DNA of 64,000 nucleotides, from NCBI RefSeq assembly GCF_007845635.1, contig NZ_SELG01000032.1, forward strand, positions 124,001 through 188,000. The letters run 5' to 3'. The stretch comes from Apibacter muscae. Lineage in GTDB: Bacteria > Bacteroidota > Bacteroidia > Flavobacteriales > Weeksellaceae. Shown piece by piece: positions 9,368 to 18,873 of this stretch. A program made the position numbers and the translations under genes. The stretch's first letter is position 1; each line of letters starts with the position of its first letter. The notes beneath the pieces are model-generated. The model searched no databases. It had not been told where the DNA came from and saw nothing but the letters and a program-made list of their open reading frames with translations.

Positions 9368-9399
9368 GACTCGTTTAATTTTGTTCACCTAGGAACAAA
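9256..9399 (-). promoter_or_regulatory. Structured leader of the mgtC-mgtA operon
   Basis: The predicted transcript start is near 9486 and the mgtC ATG is at 9222, giving an unusually long leader. It holds two hairpins: TTTGTTC/GAACAAA with a six-base loop at 9380-9399, and TACCG/CGGTA with a seven-A loop at 9256-9272 just before the coding region. Mg2+-transport genes are commonly controlled by leader RNAs. The hairpin loop contains CTAGGTGA on the RNA strand, which recalls part of the M-box, but the rest of that riboswitch is not recognisable. Confidence 0.4.
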
Positions 9400-9492
9400 C
9401 CAAACGATATGTCCTTTAAAGTGAAATATTAATAATTTTTAAATATTTTAATTTTGGGAGATAATCATCCATTTTTCTACATGTTGATAGTG

Positions 9493-9500
9493 CAAAAGTA
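9493..9500 (-). promoter_or_regulatory. Promoter -7 element for mgtC
   Basis: The minus strand reads TACTTTTG, matching the Bacteroidota -7 consensus TAnnTTTG. No good -33 TTTG is seen upstream. Transcription would start near 9486. Confidence 0.4.
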
Positions 9501-9569
9501 TGGCATATTGCATTTTAGTACTATTAGAAAACCATTAGAAAATAATTAGAAAAGCGTAATTTCCAATTA

Positions 9570-9965
9570 TTATTTTCTTAACAATTCCAAAAAAATAAAA
9601 GATTTATTTTTTTTTGTTTTTACATAAAAGCCAAAAAATATTACATGGCCTAGAATTACTAAGCTTAATATTGATTTTATCAATATATTTTGATATATTA
9701 TCATAAATATAATCGACAAAAAACTCACAAACACTAGTAAAATCAACTTTTGCTTTAGTGTCATGGCTCTTTCTTGAACACAATCTTTTATATATTTTTT
9801 ATATATTTTTGAAGATACTAACCTAGAATGAAATTTCTCTGATCCTTTTCCGTAGCAGTAGGCGGTTAATAGTAAAAATGGTGTGGTTGGAAGTATGGGT
9901 AAAAAAGCTCCTATAATTCCTAGTAATAAAGAAATAGTTCCAAATATTATCCATACAATTTTCAT
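9570..9965 (-). CDS. DUF454 (YbaN-like) inner-membrane protein
   Basis: A 131-residue membrane protein with the DUF454/YbaN pattern: an N-terminal helix followed by GIIGAFLPILPTTPFLLL (residues about 17-34), a polar segment with SSKIYKKYIKD near 52, and two more hydrophobic helices in residues 70-115. E. coli YbaN has about 125 residues. The role of the family is unknown. It is monocistronic. A TATATTTG promoter element lies only 8 bases before the ATG, which would give an almost leaderless mRNA. Confidence 0.85.
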   Translation of the reverse strand: MKIVWIIFGTISLLLGIIGAFLPILPTTPFLLLTAYCYGKGSEKFHSRLVSSKIYKKYIKDCVQERAMTLKQKLILLVFVSFLSIIFMIIYQNILIKSILSLVILGHVIFFGFYVKTKKNKSFIFLELLRK

Positions 9966-9972
9966 AACCTTT

Positions 9973-9980
9973 CAAATATA
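9973..9980 (-). promoter_or_regulatory. Promoter -7 element for the DUF454 gene
   Basis: The minus strand reads TATATTTG, a perfect TAnnTTTG match. The gene start is at 9965, so the 5' untranslated region would be only a few bases. Confidence 0.45.
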
Positions 9981-10081
9981 CATAAGGAAATTTAGTTATT
10001 TTAATCTTAATGATTATAAATTCTAATATGGAAATAGTTAGTGCATATTTTTTCAAGAATTCTGGTATGTTCTTAAAATTT

Positions 10082-12745
10082 TTAAGCTAAGTTGGATTGT
10101 AACCAATACTTTGCATCTTCTAATTTAATTTCTTTACGATTGGCATAATCTTCCACTTGGTCCTTAGTGATCTTACCCAATCCAAAATATTTGGCTTGAG
10201 GATTGGCAAAGTAATAGCCTGAAACGGAAGAGGCGGGATACATAGCTAAACTTTCTGTAAGTATGCATCCAATTGATTCTTTTACATCCAATAATTCCCA
10301 AATCGTTATTTTTTCTAAATGATCCGGGCATGCCGGATATCCTGGAGCTGGACGAATCCCTAAATATTTTTCTTTAATAATTTCATCTTTATTTAAATTT
10401 TCATCCGATGCATAACCCCAAATTTCCGTCCTTACTTTGGCATGTAAGTATTCTGCGAGAGCTTCTGCAAATCGATCGGAAATTGCTTTTACCATAATTG
10501 CTGAGTAATCATCATTTTCTAATTCATATTTTTTTGCCAATTCTTCTGCTCCGAAGATTGTAACTGCAAAACAACCGATATAGTCTTGGATATTCTCTTT
10601 ATTTTTAGGTAGAATAAAGTCTGACAAAGCAAAATTTGCTACGCCTTCTGATTTTTTTGTTTGTTGTCGTAAAGTTCGGAATGTGTTTATATGCTGTCCC
10701 TTACTATCATAGATTTCAATATCATCCTGCTCTGTTGCATTGGCAGCAAATAAACCTATGACCGCTTTAGGTTGTAATAAATTTTCGCTTATAATTTTGT
10801 CTAATAAAGCTTGCGCATCTTTATAAAGATTGGTTGCTTCTTCTCCAACAATTTTATCTGTAAGTAAATTAGGGAATTTACCTGTAATTTGCCAAGCTCT
10901 AAAAAATGGTTGCCAATCTATATACTCTTTTAATTCTGATAATGGTATTGCATCGAATACTTGTGTTCCTATTTGTTTAGGTTTATAGGGGGTAAAAGAT
11001 TTCTTGTCTATTTTAAATTTGTTCTTTCGAGCTTCTGCTATGGTAAGATAATCTTTTTCTGAACTTCTGCTTAAATAGCTTTCTCTTAAATATTTGTACT
11101 CTTCTTTTATCTTAGCCTTAAAAGTTTCGTGTTGATTAGACAATAAGGAGGAAGCTACCGCCACGGATTTGGATGCATCCAATACATGGATTACCGTATG
11201 GCTGTATTTGGGCTCAATTTTAAGTGCTGTATGAATTTTGGAAGTTGTTGCTCCACCAATCATCACAGGAATAGATAGTTTTCTTTTTTCTAGCTCATCT
11301 ACCACACTAATCATTTCATCCAATGAAGGTGTAATTAATCCACTAAGCCCAATTATGTCAACGTTTTCTTTAAGAGCTGTTTCAATAATTTTTTCTTTAG
11401 GAACCATTACTCCTAAATCTATAATCTCATAATTGTTACAAGCCAAAACAACTCCTACTATATTTTTACCTATATCGTGAACATCTCCTTTTACTGTTGC
11501 CATAAGTATTTTTCCATTGGTTCTACTTTCCTCTGTTTTTTCGGCTTCAATAAAAGGTTGTAAATAAGCAACTGCTTTTTTCATTACACGTGCAGTTTTC
11601 ACTACTTGAGGCAAAAACATTTTTCCTGCTCCAAAAAGTTCACCTACGGTATTCATACCCTCCATCAAGGGACCTTCTATTACATCTAAAGGTCTTCGGG
11701 CTTGTAGGCGAGCTTCTTCTACATCTTGTTCAATATAATCAGCATTCCCTTTGATCAGGGCATATTCCAATCGTTTTTCAATGGAATAATTTCTCCATTC
11801 TTCTACTTTTTGTTCCTTAGCTCCTTTTTCTTGTGTAATGGTTTCTGCATATTCAATCAGATTTTCGGTTGCATCTTCACTTCTGTCAAAGAGAACATCT
11901 TCAATTTTACGTAGAAGTTCTGGTTCAATTTCTTCATAGATTTCTACTTGTGTAGGATTTACTATTCCCATATCCATACCGTATTGAATGGCATGATATA
12001 AAAAGGCAGCATTAATAGACTCTCTAACTTTATTATTCCCTCGGAATGAAAAAGACACATTACTAACTCCACCGGAAACATAGCAACCGGGTAAATTTTC
12101 TTTTACCCACTTTGTTGCCTCAAAAAAATCTAAGGCATTTCTTCTATGCTCTTGCATTCCCGTTCCTACGGGAAATATATTTAAATCAAAAATTATATCT
12201 GAAGGGTTTATATTTAATTGATGTACTAAAATATCGTATGATCTTTGTGCTATGGTCTTCCTTTTTTCCAAGTTATCGGCTTGTCCTTCTTCATCAAAAG
12301 CCATAACAATGATTGCTGCTCCATAGCGTTTAATAATTTTAGCTTTTTTTATAAATTCTTCTTCTCCTTCTTTTAAACTTATAGAATTTACGATTCCTTT
12401 TCCTTGTATGTTTTTTAACCCTGCTTCTATTACCTCCCAGTTAGAAGAATCGATGACTATAGGTACCCTAGCGATATCTGGTTCTGAAGCTATGAGTCTT
12501 AAAAAAGTGGTCATGGTTTTCACTCCATCTATCAACCCTTCATCCATACAAATATCTATTATTTGAGCCCCTCCCTCAACTTGATCTCTTGCTACCGACA
12601 AGGCTTCTTCATACCTTTCATTTTTAATAAGATTTAGAAATTTCTTAGAACCTGTTACATTGGTTCTTTCTCCTATATTTATAAAATTACTATTGGGAAG
12701 TAAAGTAAATTCTTCTAATCCGGAAAGTTTTAAGGTATTCTGCAT
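10082..12745 (-). CDS. metH: Cobalamin-dependent methionine synthase, activation half (no homocysteine domain)
   Basis: An 887-residue MetH carrying the methyltetrahydrofolate-binding TIM barrel (residues about 15-290, with [12 protein letters not shown] near 25), the helical cap (about 310-400), the B12-binding domain with DVHDIGKN near 420 (its His is the cobalt ligand) and the AdoMet-binding reactivation domain (about 560-887, [12 protein letters not shown] near 795). E. coli MetH has about 1227 residues; the missing N-terminal 330 are the homocysteine/zinc domain. Bacteroidota commonly encode that half as a separate protein, which is not in this window. The ATG at 12745 is chosen over 12766 because a TAACTTTG promoter element covers 12764-12771 and because relatives start close to this point. 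Confidence 0.95.
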   Translation of the reverse strand: MQNTLKLSGLEEFTLLPNSNFINIGERTNVTGSKKFLNLIKNERYEEALSVARDQVEGGAQIIDICMDEGLIDGVKTMTTFLRLIASEPDIARVPIVIDSSNWEVIEAGLKNIQGKGIVNSISLKEGEEEFIKKAKIIKRYGAAIIVMAFDEEGQADNLEKRKTIAQRSYDILVHQLNINPSDIIFDLNIFPVGTGMQEHRRNALDFFEATKWVKENLPGCYVSGGVSNVSFSFRGNNKVRESINAAFLYHAIQYGMDMGIVNPTQVEIYEEIEPELLRKIEDVLFDRSEDATENLIEYAETITQEKGAKEQKVEEWRNYSIEKRLEYALIKGNADYIEQDVEEARLQARRPLDVIEGPLMEGMNTVGELFGAGKMFLPQVVKTARVMKKAVAYLQPFIEAEKTEESRTNGKILMATVKGDVHDIGKNIVGVVLACNNYEIIDLGVMVPKEKIIETALKENVDIIGLSGLITPSLDEMISVVDELEKRKLSIPVMIGGATTSKIHTALKIEPKYSHTVIHVLDASKSVAVASSLLSNQHETFKAKIKEEYKYLRESYLSRSSEKDYLTIAEARKNKFKIDKKSFTPYKPKQIGTQVFDAIPLSELKEYIDWQPFFRAWQITGKFPNLLTDKIVGEEATNLYKDAQALLDKIISENLLQPKAVIGLFAANATEQDDIEIYDSKGQHINTFRTLRQQTKKSEGVANFALSDFILPKNKENIQDYIGCFAVTIFGAEELAKKYELENDDYSAIMVKAISDRFAEALAEYLHAKVRTEIWGYASDENLNKDEIIKEKYLGIRPAPGYPACPDHLEKITIWELLDVKESIGCILTESLAMYPASSVSGYYFANPQAKYFGLGKITKDQVEDYANRKEIKLEDAKYWLQSNLA

Positions 12746-12763
12746 GATATTTTCAAAGATTAA

Positions 12764-12771
12764 CAAAGTTA
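12764..12771 (-). promoter_or_regulatory. Promoter -7 element for metH
   Basis: The minus strand reads TAACTTTG (TAnnTTTG). Transcription would start near 12757, which supports the metH start at 12745. No cobalamin riboswitch can fit in the roughly 80 bases between the divergent genes. Confidence 0.45.
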
Positions 12772-12799
12772 CAATATTTGTTTCTAACTACTTTATAGG

Positions 12800-12830
12800 T
12801 TTGTAGTTTAGTGCTTTTAACGTATTTTTG
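12800..12830 (+). promoter_or_regulatory. Bacteroidota-type promoter for the M48 protease gene
   Basis: TTTG at 12800-12803, then exactly 19 bases, then TATTTTTG at 12823-12830. This is a textbook match to the -33/-7 consensus of the Bacteroidota primary sigma factor. The transcript would start near 12836, so translation must begin at the ATG at 12849. Confidence 0.65.
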
Positions 12831-12848
12831 GGGGTTAAAACTAATGAA

Positions 12849-14156
12849 ATGAAATTACTAAATTTACTATTTATTTTATTTACAGGCAGTTTATGGGCTC
12901 AAAATTATATTCCTATTGATACTGCAGACAGGGCTAAAAGAGATTTAGCTGCCGCTTCTTTTAAAAATTCGGGCGATGAATTCATCAAATTCGTAAAAAC
13001 GAGCTATCCTAAAAAGGTTGGGAAAATAATGGCTCTAAGCTATGAAGAATTTTATAAGGATTTTGAAAAACAGATCAAAGACGGTAGTTTTGTTTACGAT
13101 GTTCGTTTTTCAAGCTATATCGACAAAATTCTAAATCAATTAAAACAAGGCAACCCTAATATTCCTAAAGACTTACGTGTATTAATTTCCAAAGATCCTA
13201 GTTTAAATGCTTATTGTTTACCCAATGGAACCTTTGTTTTAAATATGGGACTTTTCTATTGGCTGGATAATGATGATGAAGTTGCCTCTGTTCTAGCACA
13301 TGAATTAAGCCATAATATTCTTAAACATTCTTTGAAAAGAGGGGAAGCTATGGCTAATGATGAACTTTCTTCTAATAATAAAAATCAAATTAAAAGTATT
13401 CAAAAGCAAAAATATAATAAGAGCAGAGCTGCGCTAGAACTTTATAGAAATAAATTGTATACCAGTGGAGATCTTAGGAAAAAAAATGAATTTCAAGCAG
13501 ATTCTTTGGGGCTTATCATCATGAAAAATTCTCCTTTTAATGAAGGGGCTTTTGTGGATGCTTTGGAGTTGATGGAGGAATATGATTCTATTAAACCTTC
13601 TGGATTGAAAGAAGATATATATCGAAAGATTTTTTCGCTTCCTAACCAACCGTTTAAAGATGATTGGTTGAAAAGAGAAGATTTTTCTAATTACGATTAT
13701 TCATTATATAAAGAAAAAATTGATAAGGATTCTATTGCTACCCACCCGGAAATTGAGGATCGAATCAATAAATTGCGTACCTATTTTCCAGGTATGAAGG
13801 AAAATGATATAGAACTTAAACCTAGTAAAGAATTAGAAGAATTACAAAAAATTGCGAAATATGAGCAAGTTCCTTCTTTATATTTCTTTGAACAATATGG
13901 GGCAGGTATTTATATTTGCTTATACTATTTACAGAAAGATCCAGAAAATCAGTTTTATAAAGAATGGCTAGGTAAATGTTTTGAGAAAATCTACGAGGGA
14001 AGAAAAACTTATCGTTTAAATCGCTATTTAGATCGCATTGAACCCAAAGACCAATCCGAAAGTTATCAACAGTTTTTAAGTTTTATGTGGAACCTTTCCT
14101 TAGATGAAATTAAAAATATTTCTGAGTTTTATAATTCAAAAAAAGCACCTGAATAA
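12849..14156 (+). CDS. Secreted M48-family zinc metalloprotease
   Basis: A 435-residue protein that begins with a signal peptide (MKLLNLLFILFTGSLWAQ) and is therefore periplasmic or membrane-associated. The zinc site is HELSH near residue 150 (HExxH), and a likely third ligand lies in NEFQADSLG near 212, the usual M48 ExxxD arrangement. The C-terminal 150 residues are helical and rich in charged residues, without an obvious TPR. It may act in envelope protein quality control like BepA or LoiP, but this is inferred from family only. The start at 12849 is fixed by the promoter immediately upstream. Confidence 0.9.
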   Translation: MKLLNLLFILFTGSLWAQNYIPIDTADRAKRDLAAASFKNSGDEFIKFVKTSYPKKVGKIMALSYEEFYKDFEKQIKDGSFVYDVRFSSYIDKILNQLKQGNPNIPKDLRVLISKDPSLNAYCLPNGTFVLNMGLFYWLDNDDEVASVLAHELSHNILKHSLKRGEAMANDELSSNNKNQIKSIQKQKYNKSRAALELYRNKLYTSGDLRKKNEFQADSLGLIIMKNSPFNEGAFVDALELMEEYDSIKPSGLKEDIYRKIFSLPNQPFKDDWLKREDFSNYDYSLYKEKIDKDSIATHPEIEDRINKLRTYFPGMKENDIELKPSKELEELQKIAKYEQVPSLYFFEQYGAGIYICLYYLQKDPENQFYKEWLGKCFEKIYEGRKTYRLNRYLDRIEPKDQSESYQQFLSFMWNLSLDEIKNISEFYNSKKAPE

Positions 14157-14170
14157 GGTGCTTTTCTTTT
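14141..14170. terminator. Bidirectional terminator spanning the M48 stop codon
   Basis: AAAAGCACCT at 14141-14150 pairs with AGGTGCTTTT at 14156-14165 around a five-base loop, and the TAA at 14154-14156 is inside the hairpin. T-runs follow on both strands, so it can also end transcription of the convergent gene starting at 15796. Confidence 0.85.
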
Positions 14171-14182
14171 TAAAGAATTATT

Positions 14183-15796
14183 TTAATAGTTTATTTTTTC
14201 TAACCGAAGTTCCGGCATTTTGTTTTCATCCTCAAATTCTTCATACAATAATAAATAACCATTTTTAGCAGGTAAGAAAGATATTTTGCTTCCTTCCTCT
14301 GTCTTTATAGGGAAATCTGGCAATTGTTTTATTTTTCCATCTTTATAAGAAAGGGAAGAAAGAGTATTTATTTTTCCTTCTTCATTTTTTTGTTTATAAA
14401 AGATAACTATAGTTCCATCCTCTATTTGTTTGGTAAATTCTATATCTTCTAATGGTAGTTTTTTTAGCCAACTTTCACTAACTGATATAGAAATCCCTAA
14501 ATCACTAAGTTTCTTTCTAGTATTCTCTATAATTTCTTGCTGATCTTCTTTTTTAGTAAAAATTCTACTTTTAATATTCGTTTTAGTGAACTTAATTACT
14601 TTTAAATCTTTATTAAGCTCAACAAAATACAAATTGCCAAATTCAGATTTTTCAGAATTTTGATTTGTTTCTTCAAAAATAAGAATTGAATTATTATTTA
14701 TTAATTTAAGATGTTCAATTAGCTTTAATTCCCATTTTTTTCCATTATTCATGACCTTATAGTCTGGAGTATAATTCATGAAGGAAGATAAATCTTTTAA
14801 ATTAAAGATATCGGTCTTCACCTTTTTTCCAGTATCCAGTGAATAATATTCTTTGACAATAATTTTAAACGGATCAGGATTTATAACCCTATCGGAAAAA
14901 TTTGTTTTGGAAACTTTTAATAAATTATCCTCAATATTACCATAGGTATTAAAATGGAATTGTAAATTTTTATTTAATCCATTAATAATTGAATCTTTTT
15001 TCTCCGGATCTGGTATAGATAAGGTGGTAATAGTAGATCCGTCTTTCATATTAATTAGCTTATACCGTAAGTCCAATATTTTTTTAGAAGAAGTTTCCTT
15101 TATATTTTTCTCTTCAAGTAAACCAATTTCTTCATTAACCGGAGATAACCAAAAATCAGTATATTTTTTTAGGGTCTGTTTATTTTGTTTACTATTTTTT
15201 AAGCACCAAGTTGGCTCTCCTGGTTTTAATTCCTTATAAAAACATAATGGGTAAGGCCATTTAAAATTGTTATAAAAAAAACCAGTTTGAGAGTAGGGAA
15301 ATAGGCTATAATAAAAAGCATTAGAATTTTTTCCTATATCTATGGGGAAATTGGATTGGCTGTCATTGACATAAAAGGGATCTGATACTTTGTTGGTTTT
15401 TAGATCAATCAATCGCTGCCATCTGTTTCTATTTTTCATTTTATCACCATCTTCGTATACATTGAGTAATACTTGTTTATTAATATACCATCCCTCAAAA
15501 TATTTTCTTGTATTAATTCCCTTATTATATTGCTCTGAAAATTCTCCGGAAAATACTTTGTTTAAATTCTTGTCTAATAAAACGTATTCATAATTATACT
15601 CTGTACGTTGGGTTCTGTCCTTATTAAAGATAAAAAAATATCCATATAGACCAAGTTCTTTTTCTGAATACGCATCTAATAAAGGGGTGTAGTAAACCAG
15701 CTTACCCTCCGATAGTTTTGCTAATTTAGCAGTCTGTGCCCAGGTAGTTGAATATATAAACAGGCAAAGTAAATAGAAATATAGTTTTCTTTTCAT
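14183..15796 (-). CDS. Secreted protein of unknown function, tandem family member 3
   Basis: A 537-residue protein with a clear signal peptide (MKRKLYFYLLCLFIYSTTWAQ). It shares its layout with the next two genes upstream: directly after the signal comes LAKLSEGKLVYYTPLLDAY, then YGYFFIFNKD and YVLLDKNLNKVF, and it ends with a run of short beta-strand-like segments (NGYLLLYEEF, LRLEKINY). No catalytic motif or named domain was recognised. The many short strands with hydrophobic/aromatic repeats would suit a beta-propeller, which is inference. It follows its paralogue by 12 bases and is probably cotranscribed with it. It is the most diverged of the three. Confidence 0.75.
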   Translation of the reverse strand: MKRKLYFYLLCLFIYSTTWAQTAKLAKLSEGKLVYYTPLLDAYSEKELGLYGYFFIFNKDRTQRTEYNYEYVLLDKNLNKVFSGEFSEQYNKGINTRKYFEGWYINKQVLLNVYEDGDKMKNRNRWQRLIDLKTNKVSDPFYVNDSQSNFPIDIGKNSNAFYYSLFPYSQTGFFYNNFKWPYPLCFYKELKPGEPTWCLKNSKQNKQTLKKYTDFWLSPVNEEIGLLEEKNIKETSSKKILDLRYKLINMKDGSTITTLSIPDPEKKDSIINGLNKNLQFHFNTYGNIEDNLLKVSKTNFSDRVINPDPFKIIVKEYYSLDTGKKVKTDIFNLKDLSSFMNYTPDYKVMNNGKKWELKLIEHLKLINNNSILIFEETNQNSEKSEFGNLYFVELNKDLKVIKFTKTNIKSRIFTKKEDQQEIIENTRKKLSDLGISISVSESWLKKLPLEDIEFTKQIEDGTIVIFYKQKNEEGKINTLSSLSYKDGKIKQLPDFPIKTEEGSKISFLPAKNGYLLLYEEFEDENKMPELRLEKINY

Positions 15797-15808
15797 AATT
15801 ATGTAAGA

Positions 15809-17266
15809 TTAATTTAATTTTTCTAAACGAAGTTGGTTGTATTTTTCGTCATTTTCATTGTATTCTCTTAATAAAATATAACCTTCTTTAGCTGGAATTG
15901 GCAAAATAGTGAATTTTTCATCTTTTGAACTCATCGGTATTTTATCTTCTTTTATTATACCTTCCTTATTGAGAGTTACTACTCCTAAAACCCATTCTTT
16001 ATTAGAGGTTATATAATTTTTGTAGAAAAAGGTATATTCATTTTTTTCTTTTGAAAATTGTGAAAATAAGTAATTGTACTGAGTTCCTTTGAATGGTTCT
16101 TTAGCTATGGTTTCAATCTTTTTCAGTTTAAAATCCGGATCCATAAAAAATAAAACAAAATCTGAGGAGCTGGAATTGGGTTGATACTTATCGGTTAAAA
16201 AGCAGACGGAACCATCTTCGAATATATAAAATCCATTGGGACGTAAAAAGTATTTTTTATCTACCTTTCCATTTTTGTTAATATTTATTTGCTCATTTAA
16301 ATCTTCCCAAGGAATATATTTCTCATTTATTTTATTCCCATTTTTATCTATAATTATTCGATAAAACCCTAAGGACATATTTAAATTATAAGAATCAGTA
16401 TAACCCTCGTATTTGTAATAATTGCCTGTAATTATAAATTGGTTATTGATTACTTTAGAATTAAAATCATGATAAATCTTAGTGAGGTTATTATCGAATG
16501 TATAACGAAATTCTATTTTACCATTCTGTGAGTTAATAGCTACGATTTTATCTTTTTTAAGGGAATTAGATTCAAGAAGATAAATAGTTTCAGATTTATT
16601 ATTATTAATATAAATCGTGTTTTGTTCTTTATTTTTTGTACTTGTGTTATATTCATAGCTCCATTGCAACTGATTTTTCAAATCATAAAATTTCAAAAAC
16701 TTATTGGTCCCAACCTTAGTATAGGGTTGCTCTTTTATATAAAAACCATTGTGATTTTTATCCGGAATTGCAATTCCTGTATTTTTAAAATAAAAGGCTT
16801 TTTTTTCATATTCTGGATAGCTTTTGGGTATTTCTTCAATAGCATCATTGTAATACCAAAACTCCGGGGAGATGGTTTTTTCTTTTATCGATAGAATTGA
16901 AAATGACTCAATAGGCAGTGCATTCATAGGCTGATGACTTAGACGTAATAGTAATTGGTTATTATTAATAAGAGAACAATCTCTAAAATATCTTGTAACT
17001 AACATTTTGTTGTATTGATGCATCTTAAAAGAGTGATTAGCCACTCTATTTAAATTTTTATCTAATAAAACATACTCCATTTGTATATGATCTTCATCTA
17101 TATTTTCTTGATTAAAAAAATAAATATAGCCATATACCTGATCTTCTGTATCCAATAATATTTGGCTATAAACCAATTTTCCACTTGCTAATGTGGCTAA
17201 GTCTTGCATTTGTGCCGAGATAAATCCACTGATGGATAATAATAGAAATAAAAGTAATTTTTTCAT
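15809..17266 (-). CDS. Secreted protein of unknown function, tandem family member 2
   Basis: A 485-residue secreted protein with signal peptide KKLLLFLLLSISGFISAQ. It closely resembles the upstream neighbour: both continue DLATLASGKLVY, both have YGYIYFFNQ and MEYVLLDKNLN, and both end with EGYILLREYNE and YNQLRLEKLN. The reading frame could begin at a TTG at 17272, but the ATG at 17266 directly precedes the signal peptide and is preferred. Function unknown; no enzyme motif seen. The pair looks like a fairly recent tandem duplication. Confidence 0.78.
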   Translation of the reverse strand: MKKLLLFLLLSISGFISAQMQDLATLASGKLVYSQILLDTEDQVYGYIYFFNQENIDEDHIQMEYVLLDKNLNRVANHSFKMHQYNKMLVTRYFRDCSLINNNQLLLRLSHQPMNALPIESFSILSIKEKTISPEFWYYNDAIEEIPKSYPEYEKKAFYFKNTGIAIPDKNHNGFYIKEQPYTKVGTNKFLKFYDLKNQLQWSYEYNTSTKNKEQNTIYINNNKSETIYLLESNSLKKDKIVAINSQNGKIEFRYTFDNNLTKIYHDFNSKVINNQFIITGNYYKYEGYTDSYNLNMSLGFYRIIIDKNGNKINEKYIPWEDLNEQININKNGKVDKKYFLRPNGFYIFEDGSVCFLTDKYQPNSSSSDFVLFFMDPDFKLKKIETIAKEPFKGTQYNYLFSQFSKEKNEYTFFYKNYITSNKEWVLGVVTLNKEGIIKEDKIPMSSKDEKFTILPIPAKEGYILLREYNENDEKYNQLRLEKLN

Positions 17267-17293
17267 TATCAATGATGGAATAATTTAATTTAT

Positions 17294-17320
17294 AAAAAGC
17301 CTGTTTAAAACAGGCTTTTA
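17294..17320 (-). terminator. Terminator between tandem family members 1 and 2
   Basis: AAAAGCCTGTT at 17295-17305 pairs with AACAGGCTTTT at 17309-17319, with a T-run on the minus strand. It separates the gene at 17338-18873 from the two downstream paralogues, so they need their own promoter or read-through. Confidence 0.8.
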
Positions 17321-17337
17321 TTGAAGTATAATATTTA

Positions 17338-18873
17338 TTAATTTAATTTTTCTAAACGGAGTTGGTTGTATTTATCATCCTTTTCATTGTATTCTCTTAG
17401 CAAGATATAACCCTCTTTAGCTGGAATGGGTGATAAGGTATATTTTTCTTCTTTGGATGTCATCGGTATTCTATCTTCTTTCAGTTCTCCTTTGCTGTTA
17501 ATAGTATTTACCCCCAACACCCATTCTTTATCGGATATTAAATAGTTTTGATAAAAGAAAGCAACTTCATTTCTATTCTTTGAATATTGAGAAAATAAAT
17601 AATTATAGGAATAGCCTTTAGTTAAATCTTTCTCAATGGTTTTTACATTTTTTACATTAAAATTGGTATCCATTAAAAATAAGACGAAATCATCAATTTT
17701 TTGTTCTCTTTTAGTAGCTTCATCTACAATAACGTTGATAATAGGAATGGGAATAAAATTACCTATACCATTTTTAGCCTGTTTAAACTTTTCTGTTAAA
17801 ATAGCGATACTTCCATTATTAAATATATAAAATTCGGTTGGTCGTAAACGGTAGTTCTTTTCTACCCGACCTTTCTCATCTATATCTATTAGTCCTTTAA
17901 AATCCTCCCATTGGGTATATTTTTCTTTTATTTTATTTCCTTTTTCATCTAATATAATAGTGTAAAAACCTAAATTCTTATCTAAATCAAATGTTTTTTC
18001 TTTGTTGTATTTAGAGTAATTTCCGACAATAACTAACTGATTATTAATTTCTTTAGTAATTAATGAATGGCTATAGTTACTGTTGTTGTTTTCAAAAACA
18101 TATTCATATTTTTTTTCTCCATTTTTAGAATTTAATGCAACAATTTTATATTCTGTTGCATACCTTCCATTATTTTGTGATTGTAATAAATAAATGGTGT
18201 TTTCAGAACTATGTTGAATGGAAATAGTGTTAAAGTTATTAGATTTTGCATTTGGATTGTATTCATATTCCCATTGTAGCTCTTTGTTAGTATTATAGAA
18301 TTTAATGAATTTATTAGTTCCAAATTTTTTATTATATAATTCTTTAACGAAGAAACCGTTGTTTTTTTTATTAGTACTAAAAAATCCAGTATTATTGACT
18401 TCTTTTATTATTTTTTTATATTCTTTATAATCTGTAGGGACTTCTTCTATATTTCCGTTTCTATACCAGTATTCTGGAGAAACTGTTTTCTCATTAATCT
18501 TAATTGTTCTAAAACTATAAATACTAGGTTTGTTTTTCGTTGTATAGCGCATTCCTAAAGCAATCTCATTATTATTTAAATAATTGCAAAAAGAGAAATA
18601 GGAATTAATTTTAATATTATAGTTTTTAAAAGTAAAAGTATTATTCGCTACTTTATTTAAATTTTTATCTAATAATACATATTCCATCTGAGTGTTTTCT
18701 TTATCCACATCTCCTTGGTTGAAAAAATAAATATAACCGTATACCTGATTGTCCGTGTCATATAATATTGTATTGTAAACCAATTTACCGCTTGCCAAAG
18801 TAGCTAAGTCTTGGATTTGTGCCGAGATAAATCCGACAAGGGATAAAAATAAAGCTAAAAAAAGTCTTTTCAT
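17338..18873 (-). CDS. Secreted protein of unknown function, tandem family member 1
   Basis: A 511-residue protein with signal peptide KRLFLALFLSLVGFISAQ and the same architecture as the two genes downstream. It shares most of its length with member 2, including DLATLASGKLVY, YGYIYFFNQ, NTIYLLQS and the C-terminal PIPAKEGYILLREYNE. It carries an extra segment of about 25 residues near position 370-395 (IPIPIINVIVDEATKREQ) that member 2 lacks. No known domain recognised. A terminator follows after 18 bases, so it is probably a single-gene unit. A TATATTTG element lies about 195 bases upstream of its start. Confidence 0.78.
   Translation of the reverse strand: MKRLFLALFLSLVGFISAQIQDLATLASGKLVYNTILYDTDNQVYGYIYFFNQGDVDKENTQMEYVLLDKNLNKVANNTFTFKNYNIKINSYFSFCNYLNNNEIALGMRYTTKNKPSIYSFRTIKINEKTVSPEYWYRNGNIEEVPTDYKEYKKIIKEVNNTGFFSTNKKNNGFFVKELYNKKFGTNKFIKFYNTNKELQWEYEYNPNAKSNNFNTISIQHSSENTIYLLQSQNNGRYATEYKIVALNSKNGEKKYEYVFENNNSNYSHSLITKEINNQLVIVGNYSKYNKEKTFDLDKNLGFYTIILDEKGNKIKEKYTQWEDFKGLIDIDEKGRVEKNYRLRPTEFYIFNNGSIAILTEKFKQAKNGIGNFIPIPIINVIVDEATKREQKIDDFVLFLMDTNFNVKNVKTIEKDLTKGYSYNYLFSQYSKNRNEVAFFYQNYLISDKEWVLGVNTINSKGELKEDRIPMTSKEEKYTLSPIPAKEGYILLREYNEKDDKYNQLRLEKLN

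Noticed and set aside
9380-9399. CTAGGTGA in the mgtC leader as an M-box magnesium riboswitch
   Set aside because: Only one short segment resembles the M-box; the other conserved stems and the terminator are not present.
9823-10056. 77-codon minus-strand frame overlapping the DUF454 gene
   Set aside because: It is out of frame with a clear DUF454 protein and lacks any recognisable pattern.
14183-18873. The three tandem secreted genes as fragments of one broken gene
   Set aside because: Each has its own signal peptide, full set of conserved segments and stop codon, and a terminator separates two of them.
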